NCBI GenBank assembly: GCA_904066235.2
Contig: CAJFCV020000006.1
Location: 6,510,001 to 6,574,000, forward strand
Reading direction: 5' to 3'
Origin: Bursaphelenchus xylophilus
Lineage: Eukaryota; Nematoda; Chromadorea; Rhabditida; Aphelenchoididae
Length of the DNA stretch: 64,000 nucleotides
The notes below the pieces were generated by a model. That model saw only the letters and a program-made list of their open reading frames with translations. It was not told the DNA's origin and did no database searches. A program made the translations under genes and the position numbers. How positions within the stretch are numbered: position 1 is the stretch's first letter; each line of letters starts with the position of its first letter. Positions 11,144 through 29,413 of the stretch are shown here, in pieces.

Positions 11144-11943
11144 TCAGTGGAAGACATCCTGCCTGAGTTGTCCCTTCCCTTTTCCAACTCCGTAATCTGA
11201 AAACATTAATGTATAAGTTGTCGGACGTTAAGCTGGACGATAGTAGAGTAGTCACTGACCTGACTTGTACTGGGCTACGTTGTCGTTATTTTCGTTGAGA
11301 ACAGATCCGTTGTTGAAACGAGCAATAAGGGCGTTGATCTTGCCCCTTCCCTGATTTTTTCTCGCCCAATCATTCTCATCTTTTTCCAATGATTTCACTG
11401 AGTCAGCCATCGGGGCGGAAGTGATCTCCCGTTGAGCCAATGGCTTCGGAATAGGCTACAAGTATCTGTTAAAGAATAATCTATGTTTCTTACCCTGGTA
11501 TCGGTGTTCCTTTGAATTGGAGCAGCTGGTTTACGGTCTTCTTTGGACTCTGTCACTTCGATTTTGACTTCCTTTATTATTTCGATTACCTGTTCTTCTT
11601 CCTCCTCATCTTCAACCGTTTCATCCGATTTTTGAAGCGGTTCTTCCTTGAGCTCTTGATGATGCAACTCTGCTTCTTGGGGCTCCTCGCCTTGATTCTG
11701 TTGTTGGTATCCGCGAGAATCCTGATGTTCGACTTCAGAGTTTTGCCCTGAAGAACTCGTGGAGGTGTTTCGAGATCGGTAGGCCTGTTGTTGCTCATCT
11801 TCCACCGATTTATCATCATTCACTTCTTCGGCCACGGTGTATCCGACCTCCTTATACTCGGTCCGGGGACTGGAATGGACAAGTTCGTGGGGTTCTCGGC
11901 TGAGGACTTGCTCGTTATAGGATTGGACCAACTCGGCGGACAT
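11144..11943 (-). CDS. Acidic, Gln/Glu-rich protein of unknown function
   Basis: I do not recognise the family. Three exons: 11494-11943, 11260-11455, 11144-11196, phases consistent, about 232 residues. The first two thirds is low complexity and rich in Glu, Gln and Ser, with a run DEEEEEQVIEIIKEVKIEV that could form a charged helix. The C-terminal third is more ordered-looking: SLEKDENDWARKNQGRGK followed by INALIARFNNGS, ending in GVGKGKGQLRQDVFH. There is no signal peptide or membrane segment. The stop lies 47 nt from the stop of the convergent GATA gene. The conserved-looking C-terminal block may be a short binding module, but that is a guess. Confidence 0.6.
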
Positions 11944-13117
11944 TCTACAACGATTAATATAAATAAGAGAGAAATCAGAGAGAAGGAGAAGGAGACTGTC
12001 GGCGGACAGATTTCAATCAACACGTCAAAAAAGGAGGAGGACGGAGCGAAATCGGAGGAGAGAGAGGTGCCGCGATCATCTTCGGAATCCGCGAGCTAAA
12101 GTCGGAGAAACGGACTGAAGGTGCGGGAGGGGCTGAAAAGAAACTCCGTTCCGATTCCAACAAGTTCCATATACCTGGAGCCAGTTTATTCGAAGGAATG
12201 CGATTCAGATCAGAGCTTCTGACCTTCAAATCCCCGCAAGGTCTCTCAAAGATCTTTGGACAACTTTGAAAGCGCTCCTTTGTAACATAGAACACCTCAA
12301 GACTATTCCTATTCCAATACCCGCGTGACTATTTATTATACATGGTCTTTCTGATGGCCCGTTTGGTACCAAAGCTTTTAACAGAAATATTTAAAAACAT
12401 CGAGTCTATAGATGGAAATCATTGACTGAGTCATCCGCTTACTTTTTTACTGGTCATTAGTCTCTCTTATAAATTCCGGGTCAATTCTCACCTTGATTTA
12501 CTTATATACATATAATGTCGCTTAAGAAAACAAAAACGACATGACTTTGTTAAATTATTATGTCCCTTAAGTTTACGCTCGTCTTGTAGTAGGACGAAAT
12601 TCTTAACCTGAATATGGGATATACATTGCCCATGGAAACGGAGATACTAAACGAAGATTCCCATCTCTAAACCCGTCCATATGCAAATCTGCCATTCATT
12701 TGAGCGGAAAAGGAGATTGAGGTCGGCCTATCATGCCCGTTTTATAAGGATCAGAAAAGGCCAACCCCAGAGAGCAGCAAGGACAGCCGGACTGAGAGAC
12801 TCTCGCCTTTTAGGGTGAATCAGCCTCTTCTGCCCTCCAAAGGCGTTTTTGTCCCCAAATTCTGTGCTTTTTATCCAACTTTTAAACAAACAATAATCGT
12901 TTATTACACTTTGAGAAGGCGTTGTGATAAAGTTGAGCCGAATATATAAATAATAGCAAAGATAGTTCTGAGTAAGCCCGTAAGACCAGCGGATGCAGAC
13001 AAAATATTATTGGTAGACTTTTGAAAACAGGTCGCGCACTTGTAGATTATATATACAAATAATTTTTTAAAATTATCAAAAATGGAATACCCGCGATGAA
13101 AATAAATGAACTGGAGT
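11944..13117. other. Gene-free stretch between acidic protein gene and ABC transporter
   Basis: Overlapping open frames at 11788-12295 on both strands have no recognisable domain and no supporting splice sites. They are probably 5' leader and promoter of the acidic protein gene. The remainder to 13117 shows no gene that I can support. Confidence 0.4.
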
Positions 13118-20956
<7,839 letters not shown>

Positions 20957-21319
20957 TTCTGCAAATAAACAGAATCAGACAGAACCGAGAATTAAAAGAG
21001 CAACTGATAGTGATATGACGCGAAATGATGGGAACCTTAGAAGAAATGACCCTCCGAGAAATCATGTCCTTATCATAACAGGTCTTTCGAAACTTCATTA
21101 ACTCATGTGCGTAAAAGTACCATATGAACGTGGAGTGCCCACCAACTAGCTGTATACAGCTAGCTAGCTGTAACGGAGAAGATTAAAAAAAGAAACAAAC
21201 GCGGAATTAACGAATACATCCCGAAACGAAAGTTGATATGGCCTTCTGCAAAATTTGAAAAATCTTTTTTAATCGCTTGTTGCAATATTTCTGTTTTTTA
21301 TGGATGTCTGACTTTTAGG
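20957..21319. promoter_or_regulatory. Divergent upstream region (mrp-5 / lipid phosphatase)
   Basis: It holds the splice acceptor for the mrp-5 start at its left end and a palindromic AGCTGTATACAGCT stretch near 21150 followed by AGCTAGCTAGCTG. There is no other recognisable gene. Confidence 0.4.
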
Positions 21320-22171
21320 ATGATAAACTGGTCATATTATACTTTATCCGGTCTGTATGTACATAGACAAGGCAAGAAGCACTGGACATGGTCACAAATT
21401 GGTGTTTTATGGTTTTTGGCGGCATTGGACTGTTCTATCTTTCTGGGACTGACAATTTCATGCTATATCTTTATTGGATGGAAGTACTTCGAGCCTCCAC
21501 ATACTCCTTTCAACTGTTCGGATCTCAGCATTCAGCATGAACTGTTTAACAACACTGTGCCTACAGTTCCCCTTTTAGTAACGACGTTATTTCTTCCTTC
21601 TTTTTCTTTAGTTATTGGCTTATTTATTGCTCATCAAAGGTTTGATATCCCCACCGTGGTATCCATAACAACATTCTCTGTTTATACTTTCCTCGATTAT
21701 GCTACGTGTTATTGGTCGATGACGTTGGTGTTGGAAGTGATCAAATGTTCCGTCGGAAGGCTTCGTCCCAATTTTATTGCTATGTGTAAACCAGATGTGA
21801 TGGCATTGTGCGACGCTGACAAATCGAAGGTGATCTCAAATTATGCTTGTCTGAATGACTATAAATATGGAAGGAACTCACGATCGTCGTTTCCCTCAGG
21901 ACATTCCGGGGCAGCTGTGTTCGCATTAGTGTTTATTTTGATAATATACAACCACAAGTTGTTCGTCTCCCGTCTTTCAACCAACTCTTATCTAGGTGTA
22001 TATCGTGTTATTGTAATGCTCGGTTTCTTCGTCTTCGCTGTGATTTGTTGTGTTTCCAGGATTACTGATTATTGGCATTGGCCGACAGATGTTGTTGCCG
22101 GCGTCTTAATCGGAGGTCTGTTGTCTTATTTATCGTTTGTGATCGTTAGAAAGCCGAAATCGACTATTTAA
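21320..22171 (+). CDS. Lipid phosphate phosphatase (PAP2/LPP family)
   Basis: Integral membrane enzyme that dephosphorylates lipid phosphates such as phosphatidic acid or lysophosphatidic acid. Single exon. I start at ATG 21320 because it follows ACTTTTAGG, a 3' splice site; an upstream in-frame ATG at 21233 would add 29 residues. All three catalytic motifs of the superfamily are present: KCSVGRLRPN, the SFPSGHSGA motif, and SRITDYWHWPTDV, with the catalytic His in the last two. Six hydrophobic segments surround them as expected for LPPs. Length (283 residues) is normal. The next gene begins 98 nt downstream on the same strand, so the two may be co-transcribed. Confidence 0.88.
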   Translation: MINWSYYTLSGLYVHRQGKKHWTWSQIGVLWFLAALDCSIFLGLTISCYIFIGWKYFEPPHTPFNCSDLSIQHELFNNTVPTVPLLVTTLFLPSFSLVIGLFIAHQRFDIPTVVSITTFSVYTFLDYATCYWSMTLVLEVIKCSVGRLRPNFIAMCKPDVMALCDADKSKVISNYACLNDYKYGRNSRSSFPSGHSGAAVFALVFILIIYNHKLFVSRLSTNSYLGVYRVIVMLGFFVFAVICCVSRITDYWHWPTDVVAGVLIGGLLSYLSFVIVRKPKSTI

Positions 22172-22269
22172 ATGCATAAAAATAATTGTATAGCAATATC
22201 GGGCAGCATGATTCGCTTGTATTATTCAGAATTATATCAAATATAGATTTTATGTGGGTTAATTGATAG

Positions 22270-23363
22270 ATGGATCTCGAGGAAGCGAAACGAAGATGCC
22301 TGGAGGTCCTCACAAGTATAAAACCCGACCAAGTATCAGCATTAGTAGACTATTTGAGTGAGACTGTCAGGGATGTAAAGCCAGTAGATAATCAAAGAAT
22401 AGCAGCAGTCAAAAAGTTACAAAATATCAGCAGAAAATTACGCCACAAGGTTGGTTAGACAGGACAATGTTTAATATTAATATCTTCAGACTGATATCAG
22501 TGGAAATCTGCCAGGAGAGAAAATATTTTGGCCTGTTTCGGGATCCTTTAGTGACTGTGCTATTGATTTGACGGAACAAGTGGATGCGTTTTTGTACGAT
22601 GAAGTACAATTAGCTGCCTTGAGGGAGAAAAGAGTGTTAAAAGCCGAGAGATATTGCGCTGTCTGTAAATCGGAAGACATTGTGGAAAGCAATATCATCT
22701 CACATTCCTTGAGCATCAGTGAAGTAAGGATCTGAATGTCTTCTGAGACCATCTTTTAGTTGGAATATCTGTTTTGCGACCTCCTACCTCGATTTGTGGA
22801 AATGAAAGGAAAGAGTCTGACAGACGTTGGCTCTAGACTCGGGGCCATTGTATACGGAGCATTAGTGTTTTGGTGGGTTATCTGTCGGTATTACGTACAT
22901 CCTTTTATTTCAGTCCTGAACTCAAGGAAATTAAAGGAATTGAGATCAGCGAAGGCCATTGCCAACTTCAAATGGAGATTCTGAATGGTGTAGACTTTGA
23001 AAAGAAAACAAAAATATTGAAAGGAGACTTCCGATTATTTGAAGATGATCTCAAAAATTCAAACATCATTACAATGAACAATGTTTTCTCATTCTTTCTC
23101 GATCCAAATGAGCAGGTCAAATGTTGGAATGAGTTAAAGAGAATACTCCCATCTGGGGCAATACTCGTTCACAACCATTCCATAGACTATGTAACCAATC
23201 ATTTGAACCTTGGATTTGAGATAGAGGATTGGGTGGATGTGGTAAGTTTTGAGTCCAAAGCTGTAGTAATAATCTGTAGGTGTTCCCGGACCACCATGTT
23301 TACGCTTATATGGATGATGAAGATGACTCCGAACATAAATTCTTCGTCTATCAAATAAAATGA
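22270..23363 (+). CDS. Class I SAM-dependent methyltransferase-like protein
   Basis: Four exons: 22270-22449, 22490-22723, 22760-22872, 22914-23241, and a fifth at 23280-23363, phases consistent, about 312 residues. ATG follows TTGATAG directly. The C-terminal two thirds resembles a Rossmann methyltransferase: SLTDVGSRLGAIVYGALV fits motif I, KEIKGIEIS ends in the acidic residue that binds the ribose, and ITMNNVFSFFLD resembles motif IV, followed by LKRILPSGAILVHN. A CAVCKSEDI motif lies before motif I. The layout recalls DOT1-like and CARM-like methyltransferases, but I cannot assign substrate or orthologue. Likely the downstream member of an operon with the lipid phosphatase. Confidence 0.65.
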
Positions 23364-24082
23364 GGGGTCGTGTTGTTTTTGTTTGTTTTTAGTTGAATAA
23401 ATTTGTTATTAGTGATTAGGATCCGGAAAATTCGGGCATATTCACCATATGGGTATATACCCGAAATCTCGGGTATATTGGTAGGTGCTTTTATAGGTAA
23501 AATGATGATAAGTGCTTTTATAGGTAAAATGATGATAAGTGCTTTAATAGGTAAAATACTGCATTAGAGTACAATTTAAGAAAGGTAAAAATCAGCATCG
23601 GTTACCCTAAACCCGTCTAGATGTCACTGGGGTAAAAAAAAAAATTTTACGGGCCTGTTTGCCAGCGGCAGGGGTGGTAAACAAGCCTCTTTTTTAGATT
23701 TCAGGATCGGAAAAAATCAGTCCGAGCCCGGCCCGAACAAACAAGGTTAGGACACAAAGTACCAAATTTCTTTTGCCCTTGCCGCTTATGTGGTGCTAAA
23801 AATAAAGGTACTATAAAGTAGTAAACTGTTTTAGAACTTGAGCTACTACAGTCTACAAATACAAACCCACCAAAAATTTTCCCGGCGCGAAAACATTGAA
23901 TGCCAACGCCATGTGTGGGCGCAAGCTGCGCCGGGAAAATAAATAATTTTTTATTAGCTTTATTGTATAATATTATATTTATTAATTCGTCAAATTGACG
24001 CGTCAGTAACGTTGTCAAATTACCGTCATTTTCGTCATATCAAATTGTTCATTGTCGTATGCGATTCCTGTAAATAACCAAA
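23364..24082. other. Intergenic stretch with minor repeats
   Basis: It holds GGGTATATACCCG dyads near 23450, a three-copy tandem repeat at 23483-23563, and a 64-base stretch at about 23877-23940 with inverted ends TTTTCCCGGCGC / GCGCCGGGAAAA. No gene recognised. Confidence 0.5.
23483..23563. repeat. 27-bp tandem repeat, three units
   Basis: The unit reads GTGCTTTTATAGGTAAAATG plus ATGATAA and repeats three times, the last diverging at its end. It is in the intergenic region before MED22. Confidence 0.8.
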
Positions 24083-24614
24083 ATGAAACGAACCCAGCAG
24101 ACCTCGAGTAGAAGTGTAACAACCAAGAAGTTGATAGTCAGTGATTATCGGAGGAGCTTGAAAAACAATATCAGATCTCTGAGTGATAACCTTACTCATA
24201 TTCTTCATGCATCAAAGGTAAGTCATTTTTCTTTTTGATTGTATTTTAGGTCCCTTTGGAAGAATCGGCATCTAAGCCATCCAGTTCAGGGCTGATGGCT
24301 GACCATTTTACCCTGGGAAATGAAGTAGTGAGTCGAACAGCATTGATGGCGAGAGCAGCAGATGAACTTCTGAAGCTCACAAACAGTATTCGAGAGTTTT
24401 TAATTCTCAGAGATTTTAATTTTATTAGTCAGGCCACTGAAACGTATGTTATATACCTAAATGTATGTAATTTTTGTTATTCAGGACTCAAGAAAATGCC
24501 AAAACTGAGCTTGATGCAATGTTCGAGGATTATGACAAGTTCAGATTGGAGCTCGCTAATGTCTCAGCTGATATTGACGCTGAATTAAGCGATAATTTCG
24601 GATTGAAGGGATAA
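24083..24614 (+). CDS. mdt-22: Mediator complex subunit 22
   Basis: MED22, a head-module subunit of the Mediator coactivator complex. Three exons: 24083-24217, 24250-24443, 24485-24614, giving 152 residues, close to the core length of MED22. The diagnostic stretch is a long helical region: YRRSLKNNIRSLSDNLTHIL, then ALMARAADELLKLTNSIREF and LILRDFNFISQATE, which lines up with the human order YNKRLKDDIKSI, ANIVRAGESLMKLVSDLKQF, LILNDF. The end is acidic. The start codon has no adjacent acceptor, unlike its neighbours. The next gene starts 99 nt downstream on the same strand, so the two may form an operon. Confidence 0.85.
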
Positions 24615-24713
24615 TAAATTAAAATCGAATACTTTTAAATTTTTTCACCGCCATTGATTGTGGCCCTTTACGAGTACCTTTGATGAAGAATGTTTTTATT
24701 TACTAATTGTAGA

Positions 24714-25865
24714 ATGGAGAATTATTGTGATGGCTGGGATGAATTCCGCAGAGCCCTGACGATTACTCGGAAGAGTTTTTTGAAGAAATTGAATCCACGA
24801 AATGGTCTGCCTATCCTCAAAGAACTCTCCGTAAAGATGATAGATCAGAGTCAATTTGAATTGGCTTCGTTATGTTACATGGAGATGTCTGTCATCTACA
24901 ATGATCTTGGTGATATTCTCCATGAGAAAGAAGCTTTGTTTGAGGCTTCTCGCTTAATTTCTTTGGGATATTCGAATTCAAATCAAGGATTCATAAGGAT
25001 TGAACCATTTCTCTTACATCGATTAGAAGAAGTATACGTAAAAATAGCAGAGTTATCGCTGAGGGCAAAATTTATTCAGACAATTGGAGTAATTTTATTG
25101 GAATTGGCCTGCAAATTCATGGACATCGATTGTTATGATATTTCCTTTGAATATCTTATCAGAGGTGAATCTTTTCGTGTGTGTGCAATCAAAGCTAATT
25201 TTATTTCAGTTTTGAAGTACTTGAAATCAGATTTTTATTACCGGAAGTTGATTTTCGATAAGGTTATTATTTGTTTGGACAATTCCAAATCTTTGGCCTC
25301 GGATCTCTCTGATTTCTCTTCCATATTTTTATCTTACATTAAAACCGAGAACTTGTAAGTATAACACTCATTGCTATTTTTTATTTTTAGAAATGGTATC
25401 CTCAAAGAAAAGATGGTGGAAATCGAATTAAAGTTGGTTCTTCTTCATCTAAAGCAATATTCCGAGGATTGGGAGATGAGATCACGTTCTGTTTTGAGTA
25501 ATTATCTTAACTCCGAAGGGCATAAAACCCTTATGAACAAAGCAGATCTTATACTTGTCACATCACTTATTAACAGTTATCAGAAAAGAGATTTTGTTAA
25601 ACTTATTTTTATATTCCATTCACAATTTTGGCATAAATTAGATGATTATGGAAGAAGATTGATGGCAAACGTAATCGAAAGGACAAGGCCGTCGGCAGGA
25701 GTGTTACAGTATGTTGTTTTGATTATTCTAATTACGTATAATCTCAGCGAAGAACTCGAAGTGGTTTTGAAATCTGATATGACTGGACTGGAAAGGAGGA
25801 AAAAGATGATCGAGTGGTACAAAACAGTGAAAGTTAAGAATATTACTACTTATCAGACTCTGTGA
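24714..25865 (+). CDS. Helical-repeat protein, possibly HAP40/F8A-like
   Basis: Exon 24714-25354 (within it a probable 45-nt in-frame intron at about 25166-25210, GTGAAT...TTATTTCAG) and exon 25391-25865; about 360 residues. ATG follows ATTGTAG. The N-terminus resembles F8A/HAP40, the huntingtin partner: EFRRALTITRKSFLKKLNPR, then ELASLCYMEMSVIYNDLGD and EKEALFEASRLIS recall the helical TPR-like pairs of that family (FLRKPN, AGLCHLAVARCE, LIEAARLFL). The C-terminal half, all alpha-helical and Leu/Lys-rich, is not recognisable. If correct, the protein would bind huntingtin. Alternative: an unrelated TPR-like protein such as a 14-3-3-like or GET4-like scaffold. Confidence 0.5.
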
Positions 25866-25967
25866 TGTAAATAAAATGGTTTATTGATGTCGAATGACTT
25901 GAGTATTCGGTTAATTCCAATCGTTCTACCTCGGGATATTACCTTGTTCACTTATTATTTTTAACCA

Positions 25968-26135
25968 GGGAATGAATGGTCTGAAATTCCCCCAGCGTTT
26001 TTTAGAAAATGACTAGATTCAGTGGTTCGGTTGGCCGAGTGGATAAAGCGTGCGCTCGATATTATTTTGGAGGTTGGTTCGATTCCGGGGTCAAATCCTT
26101 ATAAAACAAAAAATTATTTTTCCATTTTAATACGT
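25968..26135 (+). mobile_element. tRNA-derived SINE, copy 2 (short)
   Basis: The head GGTCTGAAATTCCCCCAGCG and the tRNA-like part GGTTCGGTTGGCCGAGTGGA to GGTTGGTTCGATTCCGGGG match copy 1, but about 135 internal bases are missing. The tail is AT-rich. Confidence 0.6.
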
Positions 26136-26209
26136 TTTATTGGTTATACAAAAAGTTTTAAACAATACAAATTGGGGTACAGTTCGTTTCGAAAAAAGCT
26201 ACCCTTGTA

Positions 26210-26401
26210 CTAGCCCTTCCGGAAAGCCGCCGGACTTAAACGGCGACACGCACCGTGAGAAAACAAATTTTTTGTTTGCACTGTGCAGTTTCTTGCTTTA
26301 TGCACGGTGCAATAGGCTTTTTGGGCTGTCGCTTGCACCCCGACTTTTTTCGCACAGTACAAGCACCAAAAATCTGTCCGGCGGCTTTCCGGGAGGACTA
26401 G
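26210..26401. repeat. 192-bp palindromic MITE, CTAG tips, TA duplication
   Basis: It starts CTAGCCCTTCCGGAAAGCCG and ends with CGGCTTTCCGGGAGGACTAG, flanked by TA on each side. The nearly identical element at 40071-40263 has the same tips and length, so this is a defined family. Confidence 0.85.
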
Positions 26402-26578
26402 TATATAACCAAATGAGTATAACTTCGACGTTCCATCGCTTTAGGTTCGGAAACATCCAAAATTCGTTTTTTCACGATTATTTGTGTTTCAGGTATAGTG
26501 TCCCCTATAAAACGTATAAAATGACAAAATAATTTTTTTGTTTTATAAAGGTTTGGTGTTGCTCATAATCAAAGTCTT

Positions 26579-26866
26579 ATGACGGTCGCGCTGCCCCGGA
26601 ATCGAACCAATCTCAAAAATATTTTAGCGGACACTCTATCCACTCGGCCAACCGAACCACTCGACACCGCGGTGCACCGCCCTTCTTTTCCGAGGGAAAG
26701 AGAGAAATTTTTGTGGAACTGTCGGTCGATTTTTCTCGTCGGCCGCGCTTATTCCGCAGCTGGAAAATGACTCTTTTTACCAAAGTTGACCTGTTCTATC
26801 TACCTGTACTTGTCATTTTAGCGAACGCTGGGTGAAGTTCAGTTCACAATTCCCTTGTAAGATGAG
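26579..26866 (-). mobile_element. tRNA-derived SINE, copy 3 (reverse)
   Basis: Reverse complement of copy 1: CCCCGGAATCGAACCAAT is box B and TATCCACTCGGCCAACCGAA box A, followed by the same body. It ends at the very start of the PIG-X gene and so lies in its promoter. Confidence 0.6.
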
Positions 26867-29411
26867 AAATTACCTTTTTGGACTGTTAATTTTGGTTTTT
26901 AATGATGTGAATGCATGTCAGACTATTAAATTGGATTTGTCATCTAAAGTAAGTTGATTTAAAAATGTAAAAACTACGTATTGTAGTTGACAGGTGATGG
27001 GTTTCATCGAACAATTTATGTAAGCGCGGAGGTTTCGAGTATGAAACGTTTAACGGAATGCAATCTTGCCTATTTCTTCCAAATCCCTAAGGGTATTTTT
27101 GTTCAAACGGAGTCCCTGAACGGGACCCTGTTCAATCATTGTTATCTTACTTCTCAATGGAATCTGGAAGATCTCTCGGATTCTGTGGCCGTCACGGATT
27201 TAAAGCCATTGATTTTTTATTCCACCAAAGAGCCAAGGAAGGTATTCGTGTTCAAGGACGAGTTCAAATTCAATGTTCATTTCCGATACAATCCCGCCAA
27301 ATTGCCTGAGGGTATGCGTTATTAAAGAATTGCAAAAATTATTGTTGTAGAGGAGCTCCCGATTGTGGAGATTGGTCCCCCGAGAGTTTATCTAAGATGC
27401 AAGGAGAACGAGACCTTATTGGAGGACAAGTCTTGCTTTAAGAATAGGGAAAATGTAGGTTTGGTATTCTGAAGGGTTTTCGGTTAACTACCTAGGGAAG
27501 TCGTTCAAATTGCAAATGAGATGAGCTGTGGGACCGATATATTCTGATTCTCCAAATTCGAAGACGGTGAGAGCTAAAAGGTTTTTGCGTCTTGGCCCTG
27601 ATTTTCGAGAAAATCGGCCGTAAATTTTTATCGGAAACCCCGCTAAATAGTCCTTGCTCCGAACGAAAGACTTTGCAAAAAGAGCTAAATGGCGGAGGGT
27701 GAGCGAAAACGCTTTCAAAATCCATTTGTCCGTGATGCCGGGGAGGTTCTAGACCCGCTAGGCGCAAACACTGATGTAGAAATTTATAGTGTTTGCAAAG
27801 CAAAAAATATTTTACTTTCTACACATTTTGGGGAAAATATTGAAATGCGGAGTTGGACGATTGGGGAAAAAGACGATTGGGGAAAGGGACGATTGGGGAA
27901 AAAGACGATTGGGGAAAAGTACGATTGGGGAAACCGAAAAGTATTATTTTTCTTCCATGCAAATGTCGAAGTTAGGATAATAGAGGGTGCTCATTTCGAA
28001 AATGACATTCATTTTTTTGATTCTTACTTTTTTCCTTAAGTAGTACTGTAAAGTAGTAATTTTTGATTTTTTTTCATAAATACTCGATTTGGGGGTTTTC
28101 GAGGGTGCTGATTTCGAAAATCATGTTCATTTTTCCTCTAGTACTATATAGTACTATCCTGATACTATATAGTACGAGGTCAAAATATGGCTTTTGACGT
28201 TAATGGTGTTGTTTTGATGCTTAGTACTCTTCAAAAACACGTTTTAAAGACTTGGTGCTATATAGTACTGTCTGATACTATGTAGTACGAAGTAAAAATA
28301 GGCGTAGTAAGCACCAGAACAACACCACGAACGCCTAAAGGCCAACTTTACACCTCGTACTACATAGTATCAGGTAGTACTATATAGCACCAAGTCTTTA
28401 AAACGTGTTTTTTGAAGAGTACTAAGCATCAAAACAACACCATTAACGTCAAAAGCCATATTTTGACCTCGTACTATATAGTATCAGAATAGTACTATAT
28501 AGTACTAGAGGAAAAATGAACATGATTTTCGAAATCAGCACCCTCGAAAACCCCTAAATCGAGTATTTATGAAAAAAATCAAAAATTACTACTTTACAGT
28601 ACTACTTAAGGAAAAAAGTAAGAATCGAAAAAATGAATGTCATTTTCGAAATGAGCACCCTCTATTATCCTAACTTCGACATTTGCATGGAAGAAAAATA
28701 ATACTTTTCGGTTTCCCCAATCGTACTTTTCCCCAATCGTCTTTTTCCCCAATCGTCCCTTTCCCCAATCGTCTTTTTCCCCAATCGTCCCAGTTCCTTG
28801 AAATGCATGCCGAATAGGCATATATTTTTGCGCTGCGCTGGACTGAAAATGAATTGTTTATTCTTGAAAAACTACTGGTCTGAAATTATCGGGGTACCCT
28901 TTACCACAAAAATTTTTAAAAATTTTGTTTTTGTCCCGTTCAATATCAAAGCTCTGTGAACATGGGTTTGCGCCTAGCGGGACTCGAACCTTCCCCGGCA
29001 TTGCGGGCAAAAGGATTTTGAGAGCGTCTTCACTCACACTCCGCCATTTGGCTCTTGTTGCAGTCGATTTTCTCGAAAACCAGGGCCCAGACGCAAAAAT
29101 TGTTTTAGCTCTTACCGTTTTCGAATATGGAGAATCAGAATATACCGGTCCCATAGCTCAACTTATTTGCGATTTGAACGACTTCCCACGTAAATCACTT
29201 TAAGCTGGCTTGTGGCTGCCAAGCAACGCCCAAATGTAGTTTTATTCGATTGACTCCATCCAATTCAACTCCCAAACAGAAGGCAACTGTGCCCGCAGGC
29301 GATAAATCTGAAGCGAAATGGGTGGTCACATTAACACTGGTGTCCTTATTTATTTGTCTTCTTATTATATCCATGTCAAAGCCACATGTCGTGAAGGAAA
29401 AGGATGATTGA
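26862..29411 (+). CDS. PIG-X/PBN1-like GPI mannosyltransferase subunit
   Basis: PIG-X stabilises the PIG-M mannosyltransferase that adds the first mannose to GPI anchors in the ER lumen. Four exons: 26862-26948, 26987-27311, 27351-27454, 29205-29411, about 240 residues. It has a signal peptide (MRNYLFGLLILVFNDVNAC), a lumenal region and one C-terminal membrane helix (WVVTLTLVSLFICLLIISM) with a short basic/acidic tail, the type I topology of PIG-X. Family-like segments include FHRTIYVSAEV, CNLAYFFQIPKGIFV (PIG-X has a comparable FxIPxG..VD) and LIFYSTKEPRKV, plus HFRYNPAKLPE. Intron 3 is 1750 nt and consists of nested inverted repeats. The stop is 2 nt from the stop of the convergent SWIP-10-like gene. 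Confidence 0.78.
27485..29203. repeat. Nested inverted repeats filling PIG-X intron 3
   Basis: Outer arms are about 27487-27775 and 28965-29200, both including a tRNA T-arm-like GGTTC-A---CC motif followed by GCTAGGCGCAAAC, and a box-A-like TGGCGGAG. Inside is a second palindrome at about 27856-28790. At each of its tips GACGATTGGGGAAA occurs about five times in tandem, in opposite orientation. Near the centre, TAGTACTATATAGTAC-like dyads recur. Confidence 0.75.
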
Positions 29412-29413
29412 TC

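Larger units (their letters stand above)
25866..26861. other. Repeat-filled intergenic region
   Basis: About 1 kb between the HAP40-like and PIG-X genes. It is composed of one forward SINE copy, one CTAG-tip palindromic MITE and one reverse SINE copy, listed separately. No gene of its own. Confidence 0.6.

Noticed and set aside
11788..12295. Overlapping plus and minus frames near the acidic protein gene as extra genes
   Set aside because: They lie opposite or upstream of the acidic protein gene, have biased charged composition from that strand, and match no family.
23430..23570. CRISPR-like array
   Set aside because: This is a nematode nuclear region and the units are contiguous tandem repeats without distinct spacers.
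27689..28821. Glu/Lys/Trp-rich repeats (GEKDDWGKG) as a repetitive protein
   Set aside because: They come from translation of the tandem 14-mer GACGATTGGGGAAA at both tips of the PIG-X palindrome, in both directions.
28980..29060. Functional tRNA-Leu on the minus strand
   Set aside because: The T-arm is convincing (GGTTCGAGTCCC) but the anticodon stem is mispaired; the diverged partner arm at 27690-27775 shows it to be part of an inverted repeat.
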